A DNA stretch of 5,873 nucleotides, taken from NCBI GenBank assembly GCA_027619145.1, contig JAQCGA010000283.1, positions 1 to 5,873 on the forward strand, read 5' to 3'. Shown here piece after piece: positions 5,864 through 5,873 of the stretch. The DNA is from a bacterium. GTDB lineage: Bacteria > Latescibacterota > UBA2968 > GCA-2709665. The translations under genes and the position numbers were made by a program. Position 1 is the stretch's first letter. Every line of letters begins with the position of its first letter. The notes under the pieces were generated by a model, which had not been told where the DNA came from, did no database searches, and worked only from the letters and a program-made list of their open reading frames with translations.

Positions 5864-5873
5864 GCAGCAAGAA

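Overview
The window is a dense, single-direction gene block. Six genes, all on the minus strand, cover almost every base, with junctions between a 13-bp overlap and a 30-bp gap. I see no terminator, RNA gene, insertion sequence or CRISPR, and no gene-free stretch over about 30 bp. The window cuts the last gene near its 3' end and starts only 20 bp upstream of the first, so any main promoter is outside it. GC content is about 55-60% by eye, with strong G-ending codon preference (GTG, CTG, GCG, CGG, GGG). Shine-Dalgarno sequences are clear and two genes start with GTG. A free-living GC-rich Gram-negative bacterium fits. The SRPBCC-epimerase fusion and the small dispersed repeat in one gene make Acidobacteriota, Verrucomicrobiota or a similar phylum plausible, but this is a weak guess.

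In transcription order: (1) 5853-4492, a START-like SRPBCC domain fused to a TIGR01777-type NAD(P)-dependent epimerase/reductase; (2) 4472-4308, a 54-residue basic small ORF with a strong ribosome binding site; (3) 4320-3403, a membrane fatty acid desaturase with all three histidine boxes; (4) 3406-2153, an FAD-dependent amine-oxidase-like protein; (5) 2156-1296, a DUF1365 protein with an unusual repeat-derived C-terminal tail; (6) 1265-1, a cyclopropane-fatty-acyl-phospholipid synthase (CFA synthase)-family SAM methyltransferase, complete at its N-terminus and cut by the window edge.

Together this looks like an acyl-chain modification operon. The desaturase would make the double bond. The methyltransferase would attack that double bond on phospholipid chains to give a cyclopropane or methyl-branched product. 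The FAD and DUF1365 proteins would oxidise it further. FAD oxidase, DUF1365 and CFA-synthase genes are known to travel together in many bacteria, and related genes act in furan fatty acid synthesis in Rhodobacter sphaeroides (UfaM, UfaD, UfaO). Plant cyclopropane synthases carry the oxidase and methyltransferase as one fused protein. The less ordinary parts are the in-operon desaturase, the small ORF whose reading frame contains the desaturase ribosome binding site, the apparently plant-like active site of the methyltransferase, and the repeat absorbed into the DUF1365 reading frame. The product of the pathway cannot be read from sequence alone.
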